Below are positions 9,184 through 16,067 of a DNA stretch of 36,065 bases, piece by piece. A program made the translations under genes and the position numbers. The DNA is taken from assembly GCA_902602185.1 (NCBI GenBank), contig CACKPV010000007.1:1-36065 (forward strand), written 5' to 3'. Under the pieces are notes generated by a model that saw only the letters and a list, made by a program, of their open reading frames with translations, had not been told where the DNA came from and made no database searches. The stretch comes from an uncultured SAR86 cluster bacterium (GTDB lineage Bacteria; Pseudomonadota; Gammaproteobacteria; Magnimaribacterales; D2472). The stretch's first letter is position 1. The number at the start of each line of letters is the position of its first letter.

Positions 9184-9572
9184 GTGAATCAAAGATTTAT
9201 GCAACTGGTAGACGGAAAACATCATCTGCACGTGTCTATATGTCTGATGGAAAAGGCAAAATTATTGTAAATAATAAAAGTCTTGAAGATTATTTTGGAA
9301 GAGAAGTTGCAAGAATGGTTGTAAGACAGCCGTTAGAACTTTGTGAATTGACTGAAAAGATAGATTTAGAGATTAAGGTTAGTGGTGGAGGTAGTTTTGG
9401 ACAAGCAGGTGCTATTCGTCATGGCATATCGAGAGCACTAGTTGATTTTGATGTTGAATTAAGGCCTCAACTCAAGAAAGCAGGCTTTCTAACCAGAGAT
9501 TCCAGAAGAGTTGAAAGAAAGAAACCCGGCTTGAAAAAAGCACGAAAAAGTTCACAATTTTCAAAAAGATAA
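9180..9572 (+). CDS. rpsI: 30S ribosomal protein S9
   Basis: Small-subunit ribosomal protein whose positively charged C-terminal tail reaches the decoding P site. The 130 residues match the E. coli length exactly. Landmarks are [15 protein letters not shown] at the N-terminus, [19 protein letters not shown] in the middle, and the C-terminal tail [22 protein letters not shown]. The final SKR, whose arginine contacts P-site tRNA, is intact. Its start overlaps the rplM stop. No clear intrinsic terminator was seen in the 231 bp before petA. Confidence 0.98.
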   Translation: MSESKIYATGRRKTSSARVYMSDGKGKIIVNNKSLEDYFGREVARMVVRQPLELCELTEKIDLEIKVSGGGSFGQAGAIRHGISRALVDFDVELRPQLKKAGFLTRDSRRVERKKPGLKKARKSSQFSKR

Positions 9573-9620
9573 TTTATTTAATTTACTACTTTTAAATCTA
9601 ATCCTTTTATATTATATTAT

Positions 9621-9794
9621 GCGTACTCTTAACAAGTATTAAAGGAATCTGTGGGTACAAAACACTCAAATAAACCAGTAAATAAAGCATTATTTGCAAA
9701 AAAGATTAATTTTATTTTTTCCTTTAAGTTTTCTGTTTTTTCTAATTATGAGTACACAAAAAAAGTATTTTGCTTTTGTGAGTACAATACACTT
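9621..9794. repeat. GRGTACA-type repeats upstream of petA
   Basis: The 231-bp gap between rpsI and petA contains a family of short repeats. GTGGGTACAAAACACT (9651-9666) and GTGAGTACAATACACT (9778-9793) match at 14 of 16 positions. TGAGTACACAAA occurs at 9749-9760, and an inverted copy, GCGTACTC, at 9621-9628. The last repeat ends about 10 bp before the petA ATG and includes the -10-like TACAAT (9783-9788), for which no good -35 was found. Function is inferred: they could be arm-type sites of a former integrase, or operators. Confidence 0.5.
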
Positions 9795-9803
9795 TAAAAC
9801 CTA

Positions 9804-10667
9804 ATGAATGATTCTACCGAGAAATATTTAACATTAAGGGGCGCCAATAATGATATTTACTTTTTTCAGAAAAGAGTGAATGACACAATAGCAGAAGTTA
9901 TTGGAACAAACTTCATTAAAAAGTCCCTCAAAACTAAAATTCTCTCTGAAGCTCTAGCTAAAAGGGACGAAATTCTTGATGCGTTAGCAAATATTGAAAA
10001 ATTAAAACTCACTAACATTAGTGATGAGGTTTTAAATCTTTTTAAAGATGAAGATTTAAGTACTGAGAAACTTGATCAAGCTTCTTATGAAAGAAGCTTG
10101 CAAAGAAGAAAAGTCTTGATTGGTTTAACAAGTGCGGTTGGCATTGCTGGACTTCCTTTTGCAGCTACACCATTCATTGCTGCATGGAATCCAAGTGCAA
10201 AAGCAAAAGCATTGGGGTCCTCTGTAAAATTAGATGTTTCAAAAATGCAATATGGTCAACAAATTCAAGTAGCCTGGAGAAAGCAACCCATATTTATAAT
10301 CAGACATACGTCAGAGGCATTAGATCAACTTGATAAATCAGTCCCAAAACTTGCTGATCCTGAATCTCTCTCAATTGATGAACCTTACAGAGGCAGATTT
10401 GTAACAAGATCTCTCAATTCAGAGTATTCTGTTTTATCTGGTATTTGTACTCATCTTGGTTGTTCTCCAAAGTATCATCCAGAAGTTGAACCGAAACCAT
10501 GGGACTCTTCCTGGAATGGAGGATTTTTCTGTCCGTGTCATGGGTCAATGTTCGATCTTGTCGGAAGGGTGTATAAAGGTGTTCCTGCACCATCAAATTT
10601 AACAGTTCCTCCTCATTTTTTTGAGGGGAGTATTCTCACCATCGGTGAGGAAAGGAGTAATGTCTAA
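9804..10667 (+). CDS. petA: Rieske iron-sulfur protein of cytochrome bc1, with integrase-like N-terminal extension
   Basis: Rieske [2Fe-2S] subunit of the ubiquinol:cytochrome c oxidoreductase, moving electrons from quinol at the Qo site to cytochrome c1. The Rieske part starts near residue 95: a twin-arginine-like signal anchor (Arg101-Arg102, hydrophobic to about 128), NPSAKAKA, then cluster motifs CTHLGC (Cys215, His217, Cys220) and CPCHGS (Cys243, Cys245, His246). An ordinary bacterial Rieske protein begins just before the RR motif, at about 190-200 residues. Here residues 1-94 are extra and continuous in frame. Residues about 8-65 (YLTLRG, DIYFFQKRV, IGTNFIKKSLKTK, SEALAKRDEIL) resemble the N-terminal domain of phage-type tyrosine integrases. 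No other ATG occurs before the Rieske part. TTG at 10098 would give an ordinary-length protein but has no good ribosome site. petB follows in TAATG overlap. Confidence 0.9.
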   Translation: MNDSTEKYLTLRGANNDIYFFQKRVNDTIAEVIGTNFIKKSLKTKILSEALAKRDEILDALANIEKLKLTNISDEVLNLFKDEDLSTEKLDQASYERSLQRRKVLIGLTSAVGIAGLPFAATPFIAAWNPSAKAKALGSSVKLDVSKMQYGQQIQVAWRKQPIFIIRHTSEALDQLDKSVPKLADPESLSIDEPYRGRFVTRSLNSEYSVLSGICTHLGCSPKYHPEVEPKPWDSSWNGGFFCPCHGSMFDLVGRVYKGVPAPSNLTVPPHFFEGSILTIGEERSNV

Positions 10668-11875
10668 TGATTGCAAAAATGTTTAACTGGGTTAATGATA
10701 GACTGCCAATAGTCAATACCTTTGAAAGACACCTTTCAAAACATCCAGTTCCAAAAAAAGTTAACTTTTGGTATTTATTTGGTGCACTTGCAACCATAGT
10801 TCTCATAATTCAAATTCTTTCAGGTATCTGGCTAATGATGCCTTACTCAAATACTGAAGAGGGAGCATTTGCATCAATAGAATACATCATGAGAGATGTT
10901 GATTATGGATGGGTCATACGTTACATGCATACCACTGGTGCCTCCTTGTTTTTTGCAATTGTTTATCTTCATATGTTCCGAGGCTTACTTTATGGTTCTT
11001 ATCAAAAACCAAAAGAATTAGTTTGGTTGTTTGGATGCACAATTTACTTAGTGATGATGGCAGAAGGCTTTTTAGGATATGTCTTGCCTTATGGCCAGAT
11101 GTCTTATTGGGGCGCACAGGTAATTATTTCTCTTTTTGGAGCAATACCTTATATCGGTGAATCACTCGAAGTTTGGATCAGGGGTGATTATTATATTTCT
11201 GGAATAACAATTTCACGTTTTTTTGCACTCCATGTTGTGGCACTACCACTTATTCTTATTGCTCTCGTATTTTTACATTTAGTTTCTCTGCATGAAGTAG
11301 GTGCAGGAAATCCAGAAGGAGTTGATATTGAAAAGTTTAGAGATGAAGATGGTGTCCCGATCGATAGTGTTCCATTTTTTCCCTACAAAGTTTTAAGTGC
11401 TTTGCCAGCAATGGGGATATTTGGTTTAGTTTTTTGTGTAATTATGTTTTTCTTTCCTGAGGGTGGTGGATATTTTATTGAATTAGCAAATTTTGAAGAA
11501 GCAAATCCACTGGTCACACCTGAGCATATTGCACCCGTTTGGTACTACTCACCTTTTTATACGATGCTCAGAGCAGTCCCAGATCCTCTTGGTGGTTTAA
11601 TTGTGATGGCTGCTGGTGTTGCTATCTTTTTTGTTGTGCCATGGTTAGATAGAAGTAATGTGGCATCCATCAGATATAAGGGAGTTTATAGTAAGTTGGC
11701 CATCACCTTATTCGTAGCCTCCTTTATAACACTAGGTTACTTAGGGACTGTGCCAGTGACAGAAATTGGAAGAATTATGTCTGTCATCTGCACTTTTCTT
11801 TATTTTGCATTCTTTTTGCTGATGCCTATTTACACCTCTTTTGAAAAAACTTCTAAAGTACCAGATAGGTTATGA
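10667..11875 (+). CDS. petB: Cytochrome b subunit of the bc1 complex
   Basis: Core membrane subunit of the bc1 complex, holding hemes bL and bH and the Qo and Qi quinone sites. The 402-residue protein has eight or so hydrophobic helices. The four heme-ligand histidines are visible as two pairs: His88/His102 and His189/His204. GYVLPYGQMSYWGAQVI marks the cd region. The Qo motif region reads PEHIAPVWYYSPFY, so PVWY replaces the textbook PEWY, as is common in gammaproteobacterial cytochrome b. It overlaps petA (TAATG) and petC (ATGA), so the three genes are one translationally coupled operon. Confidence 0.97.
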   Translation: MIAKMFNWVNDRLPIVNTFERHLSKHPVPKKVNFWYLFGALATIVLIIQILSGIWLMMPYSNTEEGAFASIEYIMRDVDYGWVIRYMHTTGASLFFAIVYLHMFRGLLYGSYQKPKELVWLFGCTIYLVMMAEGFLGYVLPYGQMSYWGAQVIISLFGAIPYIGESLEVWIRGDYYISGITISRFFALHVVALPLILIALVFLHLVSLHEVGAGNPEGVDIEKFRDEDGVPIDSVPFFPYKVLSALPAMGIFGLVFCVIMFFFPEGGGYFIELANFEEANPLVTPEHIAPVWYYSPFYTMLRAVPDPLGGLIVMAAGVAIFFVVPWLDRSNVASIRYKGVYSKLAITLFVASFITLGYLGTVPVTEIGRIMSVICTFLYFAFFLLMPIYTSFEKTSKVPDRL

Positions 11876-12699
11876 ATATTAAACTTGTAGGCCGAATTAA
11901 TCTTTTGACACTACTTATTGCGATAGTCTCTCTTTTTATAGCAAGCAGTTTATTTTCTGCCGAAGGTGGTCCCTGCAAAGATTATGGTCCTTGTGATGAG
12001 TTTCAGCCCGAACTTAATAATCTTGAATCCTTGCAGAGGGGTGCAAGTATTTATCTTAATTACTGTTATGGTTGTCATTCCCTTCAATATTCACGATGGG
12101 GAAGAGTTGCTAATGACTTAGAAATTCCAGAAGATATTTTTATTGAGAATTTAGTACTTGACACAGGTGTTAAAATGGGTGACTTAATGGTGGGATCAAT
12201 GGATAAGGAGTTATCAAAAGAATGGTTTGGAGTTGCACCTCCTGACCTTACTTTAGTAGCTCGAAAAAGAACACCCGAATGGGTCTATACTTATTTACGA
12301 GCATTTTATGAAGATTCTTCAAAAACTTATGGTGTAAATAATTTAGTCTATCCGGGTGCTGCTATGCCAAATGTTTTAGCTGAATTGCAAGGTAGGCAAA
12401 GGCTAACTTGTAAAGATATTCCGATATTTGCTGCGAATGGTGGTGAAAAAAGGGATGAAAGTGGAAATACTTTAACTGAGGAGAAATGTGGATATCTCAA
12501 AGTTGATGCAAACTCTGGATCTTTATCAGTTGATGAATTTGATAGTTTTATTTTTGATCTCACCAATTTTTTAACTTATGTCGGTGAACCTAGTCGTGCT
12601 GACCGAGAAAGAATTGGAACTTATACTATTTTCTTTTTTATAATCTTTACAGTTCTTTCAAGTCTTTTGTATCGAGAGTTTCAAAAAGACTATCATTAA
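11872..12699 (+). CDS. petC: Cytochrome c1
   Basis: Cytochrome c1 subunit of the bc1 complex, receiving electrons from the Rieske cluster on the periplasmic side. A signal sequence (about 10-30, cleavage likely after LFSA) is followed by the heme c site Cys65-xx-Cys68-His69 (CYGCHSLQYSRW). The distal heme ligand is probably Met165 (PGAAMPNVL). A C-terminal membrane anchor lies at about 250-268. The protein has 275 residues. Two pairs of extra cysteines, at 35/41 and within a loop around 180-207 (TCKD and EKCGYL), could form disulfides. It closes the petABC operon; sspA follows after 14 bp. Confidence 0.96.
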   Translation: MNIKLVGRINLLTLLIAIVSLFIASSLFSAEGGPCKDYGPCDEFQPELNNLESLQRGASIYLNYCYGCHSLQYSRWGRVANDLEIPEDIFIENLVLDTGVKMGDLMVGSMDKELSKEWFGVAPPDLTLVARKRTPEWVYTYLRAFYEDSSKTYGVNNLVYPGAAMPNVLAELQGRQRLTCKDIPIFAANGGEKRDESGNTLTEEKCGYLKVDANSGSLSVDEFDSFIFDLTNFLTYVGEPSRADRERIGTYTIFFFIIFTVLSSLLYREFQKDYH

Positions 12700-12713
12700 T
12701 CAAAGGGGAAAAT

Positions 12714-13322
12714 ATGATTTTATATTCAGATAGAGATAACCATTATAGCCATCGTGTAAGAATAGTTCTTGCTGAAAAAGATATTACTTGTGAAATTCGG
12801 GAATTTGATACAGAGGATGTTTCAGATGAAATTCTTGCAATGAGTAATACACACCAACTTCCAATTCTTGTAGATAGGGATTTAAACTTATCCGACACTG
12901 GAGTAATAATGGAGTATCTCGATGAAAGATTTCCTCATCCTCCACTACTTCCTGTTTATCCTGTTTCTCGAGCTAGTTGTAGAGAGTTAATGTTAAGAAT
13001 AGATCGAGAATGGTGCCCGTTAGTTGATCAAATATTAAACTCTAGAATGACAAAAAAAAAGGAGATGCAAGTAAAGGAGGAATTGGTTCAGCAATTAGCT
13101 ACCATATCACCAACATTCAAGGAATTTGCTTTCTTTATGAATGAAGACTTTACTTTGGTTGATTGTTACCTTGCTCCAATTTTGTGGAGGCTTCCTTCAA
13201 TGGGAATAAATCTTCCCTACAATAAGCATTTAAAACCTTTGCTAGATTATCAAGCAAAACTTTTTGATCGTCCCGGTTTTAATGACAGTCTTACTACGAT
13301 TGAAAGGGATCTTAAAGTCTAA
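12714..13322 (+). CDS. sspA: Stringent starvation protein A (GST-fold RNA polymerase-associated factor)
   Basis: SspA is a glutathione-S-transferase-fold protein that binds RNA polymerase and modulates transcription in starvation and stress. The thioredoxin-like N-domain starts MILYSDRDNHYSHRVRIVLAEK, and the family's conserved surface patch appears as RFPHPPLLPV. The helical C-domain contains FTLVDCYLAPILWRL. The 202 residues fit the family (212 in E. coli). A good Shine-Dalgarno site, AAGGGGA at 12702-12708, precedes the ATG. Placement after petABC is the common order; sspB, which normally follows, is missing. The end overlaps the convergent lpoA by 11 bp. Confidence 0.94.
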   Translation: MILYSDRDNHYSHRVRIVLAEKDITCEIREFDTEDVSDEILAMSNTHQLPILVDRDLNLSDTGVIMEYLDERFPHPPLLPVYPVSRASCRELMLRIDREWCPLVDQILNSRMTKKKEMQVKEELVQQLATISPTFKEFAFFMNEDFTLVDCYLAPILWRLPSMGINLPYNKHLKPLLDYQAKLFDRPGFNDSLTTIERDLKV

Positions 13323-14295
13323 CGAAATTACCATTACTATTAATCATGGCAATATTTAGTTCATAATCTGAGCAAAAGTTTTGCAAGTAATTTATATTGC
13401 CAAAATTACCTTTGACTTTAGCATTACCATAGTTTGTTTCCTTCAAGAGAGCAATTTGGATTAAGTCTTTTAGAAATGCATCTGTGAACTTTTCTTTAAA
13501 TGTACTCACTGTATTCTCTTCATTAAGTAAAAGTTGATTTGGTATTGCTACAAAAGTATTCTCTAAATCAAGCAAATCATTTCTTTTTTCAACACCCAAG
13601 ATCACAGAGGATGAAATAAATATTTGTTTATCAAGAATATAATTAAACCTAATTGAGGGTACAAGATTTTTAGCATCACTAAAGTTCGAAAAAACAATTA
13701 TCTTGTCAAAATCCTCTCTGACTCTAGGTAGAAAATTAAACTCATATTCTCTACCAACAAGCTTTTCTATGAGATTGCCTCTTTGTAAACTTTGATCAAT
13801 TTCGAACGTTTTTTTTATAAAATTGTCAAATTCATTATCGGGTAGTTCTACATACTTTGCTTTAGGATAAAAAGTTTGTGCTAAATTAATATCTTCTTGG
13901 TATTGAGAGGAGTATAAGATTATAATTTTTTCATCTGCTCCAAGGAGAAGTTTTTCATTGATCAATGTACGGTTGAGATAATCACTAGCTGTTTCGCAAA
14001 AAAAATCAAACTCTTGCTCCAAAAAATCATTTCTGATCTTTAACACATCATTTTCAACTGCTTCTGTGAAAATAATTTCATTTTGAAGATTTAATTCGAA
14101 CATAATTTTAATTATTTTTTCTCGATTCTCCTCACTGGTATTTATTTTTAATTGTTGATTTACACTATCAATTTGAAGGTCATCAATATTTTTAAATTGT
14201 GGATCTCGATCAGAAAAATTTGAGGAACATCCCACTATTAGAAGCATGCAACTAATATTTATGAGATAAAATAGTTTTTTTGATAATAAGTTCAT
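13312..14295 (-). CDS. lpoA: LpoA-like outer-membrane lipoprotein (short form), PBP1a activator candidate
   Basis: Probable LppC/LpoA lipoprotein. In E. coli LpoA reaches from the outer membrane through the periplasm and activates the peptidoglycan synthase PBP1a. The signal ends in a lipobox (IVG followed by Cys23), and Ser after Cys suggests outer-membrane sorting. The body resembles the periplasmic-binding-protein-like C-domain of LpoA (IIILYSSQYQED; FDKIIVFSNFSDAKNLVPSIRFNY). At 327 residues it is about half of E. coli LpoA (678), and the long N-terminal TPR domain is missing or reduced. The frame extends upstream to 14376, but the lipoprotein signal fixes the ATG at 14295. Divergence from rsmI, as in E. 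coli, supports the call. Confidence 0.78.
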   Translation of the reverse strand: MNLLSKKLFYLINISCMLLIVGCSSNFSDRDPQFKNIDDLQIDSVNQQLKINTSEENREKIIKIMFELNLQNEIIFTEAVENDVLKIRNDFLEQEFDFFCETASDYLNRTLINEKLLLGADEKIIILYSSQYQEDINLAQTFYPKAKYVELPDNEFDNFIKKTFEIDQSLQRGNLIEKLVGREYEFNFLPRVREDFDKIIVFSNFSDAKNLVPSIRFNYILDKQIFISSSVILGVEKRNDLLDLENTFVAIPNQLLLNEENTVSTFKEKFTDAFLKDLIQIALLKETNYGNAKVKGNFGNINYLQNFCSDYELNIAMINSNGNFVRL

Positions 14296-15109
14296 GTTGT
14301 TTTTTGTTTGCTCTCCAATTGGTAATTTAAATGATATATCAATTAGGTCAATAGATGCCCTTAACGAATGTAGCATGATTTTTTGTGAAGATACTCGAAA
14401 ATCAAATCTGTTGTTAAAACATCATGATATCCACACAGATTGTGTTTCATTTCATGAGCATAATGAGACAACTGTAATACCAGAGATAATTGAGTTATTA
14501 AAAGATAATAAGACAATATGTATTTTGTCTGATGCGGGTGCCCCAATGATTTCTGACCCTGGTTACAAATTAGTGCAAAGATGTATTGAAGAAGATATTG
14601 AATTTACTGTATTACCAGGACCATCATCTTTAATAAATGCAGTTCTTATGTGTGGTCTTCCATCAGAAGACTTTATTTTCTTTGGCTTTATTCCTAGAAA
14701 AGAACAACAAAAGATAAAATTTTTTAAAAGACAGAAAAATATTGACCATGCCTTGGTTTTTTTTGATTCCATAAAAAGATTGCAAACAACAATTGAAATA
14801 ATGCATTCAATTTTTGGGCCGAAAAGAAAAATTGCAATTTGTAGGGAAATGACAAAAGTTCATGAAGAAATTATCCGAGGAGATCTTGAAAGTATTCTGC
14901 AAAGAATTGTCTCTGGAAGTATTACATTAAAAGGTGAAATTGTAATTGTAGTTGAAAGAATAGGAACAGATAGCAATGAATTTGCTCTTAATGATGAAGT
15001 GAGGAATGAACTTTTAAAGAAACTTTCACCCAGTGAAGCTGCTAAGTTAATTAGTTTAATGACGAATCATAAACGAAGAGATATTTATGATTGGTTAAAA
15101 AAAAGTTGA
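14294..15109 (+). CDS. rsmI: 16S rRNA 2'-O-ribose C1402 methyltransferase RsmI
   Basis: SAM-dependent methyltransferase of the tetrapyrrole-methylase fold that modifies C1402 of 16S rRNA at the P site. The N-terminus reads MLFFVCSPIGNLNDISIRSIDAL, aligning with the conserved TPIGNLxD start of the family. EDTRKSNLLL, SDAGAPMISDPGYKLV and LPGPSSLINAVLMCGLPSEDF follow. The 271 residues are slightly short of E. coli (286). The start is forced: a stop lies at 14267-14269 in frame and ATG 14294 is the only start between it and the conserved block. That ATG overlaps the divergent lpoA ATG within a CATG tetranucleotide (14293-14296). Confidence 0.95.
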   Translation: MLFFVCSPIGNLNDISIRSIDALNECSMIFCEDTRKSNLLLKHHDIHTDCVSFHEHNETTVIPEIIELLKDNKTICILSDAGAPMISDPGYKLVQRCIEEDIEFTVLPGPSSLINAVLMCGLPSEDFIFFGFIPRKEQQKIKFFKRQKNIDHALVFFDSIKRLQTTIEIMHSIFGPKRKIAICREMTKVHEEIIRGDLESILQRIVSGSITLKGEIVIVVERIGTDSNEFALNDEVRNELLKKLSPSEAAKLISLMTNHKRRDIYDWLKKS

Positions 15110-15140
15110 AGAATTTGTTAAAAAGTATAAAAATACATCC

Positions 15141-15523
15141 GAGTTGATCGGATGATCGCTGGCTAGAAGCTTGCCGCAAGGATGCAAAAGCTAGAGGAAA
15201 GTCCGGACTTCATGAGCATAGTGCCAGGTAACACCTGGGGGGTGAGAGCCCACGGAAAGTGCAACAGAAAATAAACCGCCTGAGCATGAGAATGTTCCGG
15301 TAAGGATGAAAAGGTGAGGTAAGAGCTCACCGGTTCAGTGGTAACATTTGGACGCAAGGTAAACCCCACTTGAAGCAAGACCAAATAGGAATCCAATTAA
15401 GAGCTCACTTAGGATTCGGGTAGGTTGCTAGAGCATGGCGGTGACGTTATGCCAAGATAGATGATCATCTCTCTTAGAATATTTCTGAGAGGAAACAGAA
15501 TCCGGCTTACAGATCAACTCACT
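15141..15523 (+). ncRNA. rnpB: RNase P RNA (class A)
   Basis: Catalytic RNA of ribonuclease P, which matures tRNA 5' ends. Conserved blocks are easy to read: GAGGAAAGTCCGGACT (15195-15210), GTGCCAGGTAACACCTGGGG, AGTGCAACAGAAAATAAACC, GGTAAGGATGAAAAGGTG, GGTAAGAGCTCACC, AGCAAGACCAAATAGGAATC, GGGTAGGTTGCTAGAGC and ACAGAATCCGGCTTA near the end. The terminal helix pairs GAGTTGATC (15141-15149) with GATCAACTC (15512-15520), which sets the ends. The promoter is probably in 15100-15135, with TATAAA at 15126-15131. An AT-rich hairpin follows (15520-15541) but is a poor terminator. The rsmI-rnpB-mraZ order is common in Gammaproteobacteria. Confidence 0.97.
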
Positions 15524-15535
15524 CTTTTTAAAAAA

Positions 15536-15573
15536 AAAGTGTTCAAAAGTGTGTAAAAAGTATTGTAAAGTGT
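15536..15573 (+). promoter_or_regulatory. Array of four MraZ-box-like repeats
   Basis: Four copies of AAAGTGT-type heptamers sit just upstream of mraZ: 15536-15542, 15546-15552, 15557-15563 (AAAGTAT) and 15567-15573. Their spacers are 3, 4 and 3 bases, so they repeat about every helical turn. MraZ is known to bind tandem repeats with a 10-bp period in its own promoter, and AAAGTG-type boxes with 3-base spacers are described for Mollicutes. They overlap the expected -35 region, fitting autorepression. Binding is inferred. Confidence 0.7.
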
Positions 15574-15583
15574 GCAAATACTT

Positions 15584-15589
15584 TATAAT
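15584..15589 (+). promoter_or_regulatory. -10 box of the mraZ promoter
   Basis: A perfect TATAAT lies 8 bases before the mraZ ATG at 15598. Transcription would start around 15595-15598, leaving no room for a ribosome-binding site, so the mraZ mRNA is probably leaderless. A weak -35 candidate, TTGTAA (15564-15569), would have a spacer of only 14 bp and overlaps the repeat array. Confidence 0.65.
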
Positions 15590-15597
15590 ATGTACTG

Positions 15598-16059
15598 ATG
15601 TTTGGCTTTAACAACATATCTTTGGACAAAAAGGGAAGATTCTCATTTCCTGCTAAATATCGTGAGGACCTATCTTTTTCTTCTAAAATCATCTTAACTA
15701 AAGACCCTCAATATCCTGCTTTAAAGGTGTACCTAAAAGATGATTGGGATAAAATATCAGCTAAATTAACAGCATTGCAGGGATTAGATCCTGTTGTAAG
15801 AAATTTGCAATGGACAATTCTTGGGAATGCTTCAGTATGCGAGTTTGATCCCACTGGCAGAATGCATGTCCTTATCCCATCAGATTTAAAGGAATATGCA
15901 AATATTCTTGATAAAAATAGAATTTGTCTTGTTGGAATGGGGAATAAATTTGAGATATGGGATTTAGAAAACTGGGAGATGCGTCAAACAGGAGGAGTCC
16001 TTGCAACAGAAATACTCGAAGTAGTTTTACCAGAGTCAGTTAAAGATATGAGTTTTTAG
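15598..16059 (+). CDS. mraZ: Transcriptional regulator MraZ
   Basis: DNA-binding, AbrB-fold regulator that binds tandem repeats in its own promoter and controls the division and cell wall cluster. The 153 residues (152 in E. coli) hold two duplicated motifs. MFGFNNISLDKKGRFSFPAKYRE is in the first half, and ASVCEFDPTGRMHVLIPSDLKEYA in the second. LVGMGNKFEIWDLENW is the family's third landmark. The start matches the family N-terminus. The stop lies inside the Shine-Dalgarno site of ftsZ. It is the first gene of the dcw cluster. Confidence 0.96.
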   Translation: MFGFNNISLDKKGRFSFPAKYREDLSFSSKIILTKDPQYPALKVYLKDDWDKISAKLTALQGLDPVVRNLQWTILGNASVCEFDPTGRMHVLIPSDLKEYANILDKNRICLVGMGNKFEIWDLENWEMRQTGGVLATEILEVVLPESVKDMSF

Positions 16060-16067
16060 GAGAAGAA

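Noticed and set aside
9651-9797. A 48-codon open frame from GTG with an AAAGGA ribosome-site-like sequence just before it, upstream of petA
   Set aside because: The product is low-complexity (Lys/Phe/Asn-rich), its ends coincide with the GRGTACA repeats, and a frame of this length can occur by chance in AT-rich DNA. Not listed as a gene; conservation in relatives would be needed.
14296-14376. Longer LpoA start at 14376 inside rsmI
   Set aside because: It would bury the lipoprotein signal peptide that begins at 14295.
15163-15396. Open reading frame of 77 codons on the minus strand inside 15141-15523
   Set aside because: It lies fully inside the RNase P RNA gene, and the product has no recognisable features.
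15520-15541. Hairpin CACTCTTTTT / AAAAAAAAAGTG after rnpB as a rho-independent terminator
   Set aside because: The stem is almost all A-T, has a mismatch, and is not followed by a U-tract; the right arm overlaps the first MraZ-like repeat.
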